This document shows positions 62,039 to 64,000 of a DNA stretch of 64,000 bases, in pieces (the stretch's first letter is position 1; every line of letters begins with the position of its first letter). A program made the position numbers and the translations under genes. The stretch covers positions 124,001 through 188,000 of the forward strand of contig NZ_JAIMFO010000004.1 in NCBI RefSeq assembly GCF_019795105.1, given 5' to 3'. The notes beneath the pieces are model-generated. The model did no database searches, was not told the DNA's origin, and was given only the letters and a program-made list of their open reading frames with translations. This DNA is from Collinsella ureilytica. Its GTDB lineage: Bacteria; Actinomycetota; Coriobacteriia; Coriobacteriales; Coriobacteriaceae.

Positions 62039-63788
62039 AGCTCCCGTCCTCTCGTGAGCGCCACGTATCAGAGCTTCTTCTATCGCGTCTTCGCGGCTCT
62101 CCTCCCGGCCTTCTTAAGCGTGATGCAGGGCCTGCATGCAAGTCAATACGCTCCCAGCCAGATGCGCTCCGTGAGCGAGGTGCACGATCCTGAACTCCGC
62201 GTACATCTCTCGTGCCGCTCCGATGTCTGCTCCTGCTGCGAGCACGTGTGGAGCCTCCCTGATTATCTCCCTCATAGACCGCAAAGTTTGAACGTGAAGA
62301 TCGAGCGCGCCCACGACCAGAGCCCGCAGTACTTCGCTCAGAAAAGCCCGAAGGATCCGTACCCGAGGTGCCACCAGCTCCCGGGCTTACCGCCTGAGAA
62401 CGACGGTGCGGCAAGCCAGCCGTTGAGCGTCCCGCGTGTGCAGAAACTCCGTCCATCTCCGGTTCGTCACCATAGTTCATACGAACAGATGCCGCAGCTC
62501 CTCCATCGCCCATCACGGCAAAGCCCTCACGGCGATCACGGTAGGGGCTCTCTTGCTCGCTCTCGCGAGAAACAAGCAAAATCAAGCCAGCAATAATGAG
62601 TGAGGCGATCATTGATGAGCCGCCATAGCTAATAAATGGCAGGGTCTTTCCGGTCATTGGTGCCAGCCCTACAATTCCTAAGACATTCACAAAGAACTGC
62701 AAACAAAGAATGACGGCACCACCTGCGGCTATCAACCGACCGTATAAGGTGCGTGACTGGCGAGCAATTTTAAACGCGGCAAAGACCATCGCCATAAAGA
62801 CCAGCAAAAAGATGACCGTGCCGATAAAACCCAGCTCTTCGCCAATAATGGCCAAAATATAGTCGTTATGCGCCTCTGGAAGATAATTGTACTTCATCGT
62901 GGCATTGCCGATACCTCTTCCAAAAAGCCCACCCGAGGCGAAGGCCATAATTGCTAAGGTAGCCTGGTAGCCCGAACCATACGGATCTGCCCAGGGATTC
63001 CAAACAACCAAGAGGCGCTCAAAACGGTACGGCTCAGCAACGATCACCACCGCTCCAATAGCCACAATGCCAATGACCAGACCGGCAACGAATTTACCTG
63101 ATAAGCCTGACAAGACCGCCATCGTAAAGACGGTCATCATAATGATCATGGTGGATCCAGCATCGGGCTCAAAAAAGATCAACGCAAGGGGAAGCAGCAC
63201 ACGAATGCCAATGTCTTTGAGCAGCTCGGCCACATCAATCGAGCGCTCCTCGTAGTAGCGAGCTAAAGAATCGGCGGCACCGAGCAAAATAACCGGCTTG
63301 GCAAATTCAGAGGGCTGCAATGAGAAGAAGCCGAGATTAATCCAGCGCTGGGCACCACCTGCCGCACGACCAATGATGAGTACGAGAATGAGCAGGCCAA
63401 CAATAATGAGATACAAGAAATGAAAGCCGCCGGCACGATATGACTTGAGTGTCCAGACAAACCCTTTTGCTACGATGACGGCACCAATGACTCCTACTGC
63501 CGCGAATAAGAGCTGGCGAAGTAAAAAATACGTTGAACTCCCCTGCTCTTGGAGGGCCTCAACCGCAGAAGCGGAGTACACCATGAGGAGTCCAAACAGA
63601 ACAAGCGCAGACAGGCAGGCAATGAAGACCAAGCGCGGAGCCATAATGCGAGCAGGCACACCAGCGATCATGCGCTCAAGATGCTCCTTGGCCCCAGTGC
63701 TCACGGCACGCACGGGAGAGCCGGTTGCAGGTTTGCGGCGCTGCTCGCGTGAAGTCTGATCAGGTTGCTCAGTCTTGCGTCCTGCCAT
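62028..63788 (-). CDS. ftsW: FtsW lipid II polymerase with long C-terminal tail
   Basis: SEDS-family peptidoglycan glycosyltransferase for division. 586 residues. A basic N-terminus of about 50 residues is followed by about ten membrane helices with QRWINLGFFSLQPSEFAKPV, RGIGNATMKYNYLPEAHND and MTGKTLPFISYGGSSM, the conserved SEDS motifs. After residue about 405 comes a roughly 180-residue hydrophilic tail rich in Arg, Ser, Gly and Asp, much longer than usual. It lies two bases after the murD stop and overlaps murG. Confidence 0.94.
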   Translation of the reverse strand: MAGRKTEQPDQTSREQRRKPATGSPVRAVSTGAKEHLERMIAGVPARIMAPRLVFIACLSALVLFGLLMVYSASAVEALQEQGSSTYFLLRQLLFAAVGVIGAVIVAKGFVWTLKSYRAGGFHFLYLIIVGLLILVLIIGRAAGGAQRWINLGFFSLQPSEFAKPVILLGAADSLARYYEERSIDVAELLKDIGIRVLLPLALIFFEPDAGSTMIIMMTVFTMAVLSGLSGKFVAGLVIGIVAIGAVVIVAEPYRFERLLVVWNPWADPYGSGYQATLAIMAFASGGLFGRGIGNATMKYNYLPEAHNDYILAIIGEELGFIGTVIFLLVFMAMVFAAFKIARQSRTLYGRLIAAGGAVILCLQFFVNVLGIVGLAPMTGKTLPFISYGGSSMIASLIIAGLILLVSRESEQESPYRDRREGFAVMGDGGAAASVRMNYGDEPEMDGVSAHAGRSTAGLPHRRSQAVSPGAGGTSGTDPSGFSERSTAGSGRGRARSSRSNFAVYEGDNQGGSTRARSRSRHRSGTRDVRGVQDRAPRSRSASGWERIDLHAGPASRLRRPGGEPRRRDRRSSDTWRSREDGSYES

Positions 63789-63790
63789 GC

Positions 63791-64000
63791 TTAACCCTCA
63801 TCTGCAGCGGCAAGCTCTGCCACATACGCCTTAAAGGCAGAGCCACGCTCTTCAAAGCTTTGAAACTCATCAAATGAAGAACAAGCAGGTGAGAGGAGGA
63901 TCGTATCACCGGGATGTGCGAGGCTCCGAGCCACATCAACTGCGTCACGCAAATCAGCAGCCTCGGCAATATCGATGCTCTCAGAACCCTGAGCGGCTTC
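63791..64000 (-). CDS. murD: UDP-N-acetylmuramoylalanine-D-glutamate ligase, C-terminal part
   Basis: The last 69 codons of a gene that continues beyond the right edge. [19 protein letters not shown] followed by FKAYVAEL is the conserved C-terminus of MurD. The stop codon lies two bases before ftsW, so the two are co-transcribed. The ATP and substrate sites are outside the window. Confidence 0.9.
   Translation of the reverse strand, partial: EAAQGSESIDIAEAADLRDAVDVARSLAHPGDTILLSPACSSFDEFQSFEERGSAFKAYVAELAAADEG

Noticed and set aside
61940-62596. 218-codon frame opposite ftsW/murG
   Set aside because: It is the complement of the Arg/Ser-rich FtsW tail. Codon pattern and lack of an SD mark it as a shadow.

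Overview
The window looks like a chromosomal segment of a Gram-positive, anaerobic, host-associated actinobacterium, most probably class Coriobacteriia (Atopobium/Olsenella-like). The grounds are a Bacillus/actinobacterial-type LexA box, a MurT/GatD-like pair, meso-diaminopimelate synthesis by the acetylase route, L-lactate dehydrogenase, PTS sugar uptake and a host-glycan foraging locus. The genus is an inference. Genes are dense, lie on both strands, and are mostly preceded by clear Shine-Dalgarno (SD) sites. No rRNA, tRNA, insertion sequence or CRISPR array was recognised.

Region by region. At 0.4-1.5 kb is a secreted coiled-coil cell-wall protein. At 1.6-7.1 kb is the lysine/diaminopimelate block: an M20 deacetylase faces a lysine riboswitch followed by lysA-dapA-dapB-dapH. 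At 7.2-16.4 kb are a nucleoid protein, ldh, nadE, two unfamiliar proteins (one LOTUS-like, repeat-bearing and apparently frameshifted) and an SOS-controlled Y-family polymerase with a YolD-like partner. At 16.5-18.9 kb is an iron/redox cluster: an HMA protein with a FeoB-associated-type N-terminus, a DUF3793 protein, flavodoxin and Fur. At 19-24.9 kb are a HAD phosphatase, a deletion scar that joins a truncated mannitol-type PTS gene to a truncated sorbose-phosphate-reductase-like gene, a DeoR regulator, an orphan AbiEi gene and a LacI regulator.

The most striking region is 25-37.5 kb. It is a fucose/blood-group-antigen operon transcribed leftward as fucK-fucU-fucI-fucA-PTS EIIB-EIIC-EIID-GH95 fucosidase-GH98 endo-beta-galactosidase, preceded upstream by lacA-lacB. 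The intracellular genes are intact. The secreted GH98 gene carries two in-frame stop codons and an ATA in place of its start codon. AACCGGTT palindromes sit both at the operon head and upstream of the LacI gene, which suggests a dedicated regulator.

The right part (37.7-64 kb) is mainly core metabolism: a methyltransferase, a TetR regulator, the aspartate pathway (asd, ask, thrC, thrB), MTA/SAH nucleosidase, a MurT/GatD-like pair whose glutaminase active site appears to be lost, an AbiE toxin-antitoxin pair, DegV, a flippase-like membrane protein, a phosphatase, proC, the serine pathway (a histidine phosphatase with serC and serA), a DEDDh exonuclease, an MFS exporter, and the end of a division/cell-wall cluster (murD-ftsW-murG).

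How it fits together: the GH98 ancestor would have released fucosylated oligosaccharides from host glycans, the PTS would import them, GH95 would remove fucose inside the cell, and FucU/I/K/A would convert it to dihydroxyacetone phosphate and lactaldehyde. LacAB would start galactose-6-phosphate breakdown. With GH98 broken, the strain probably depends on fucosylated sugars released by other species.
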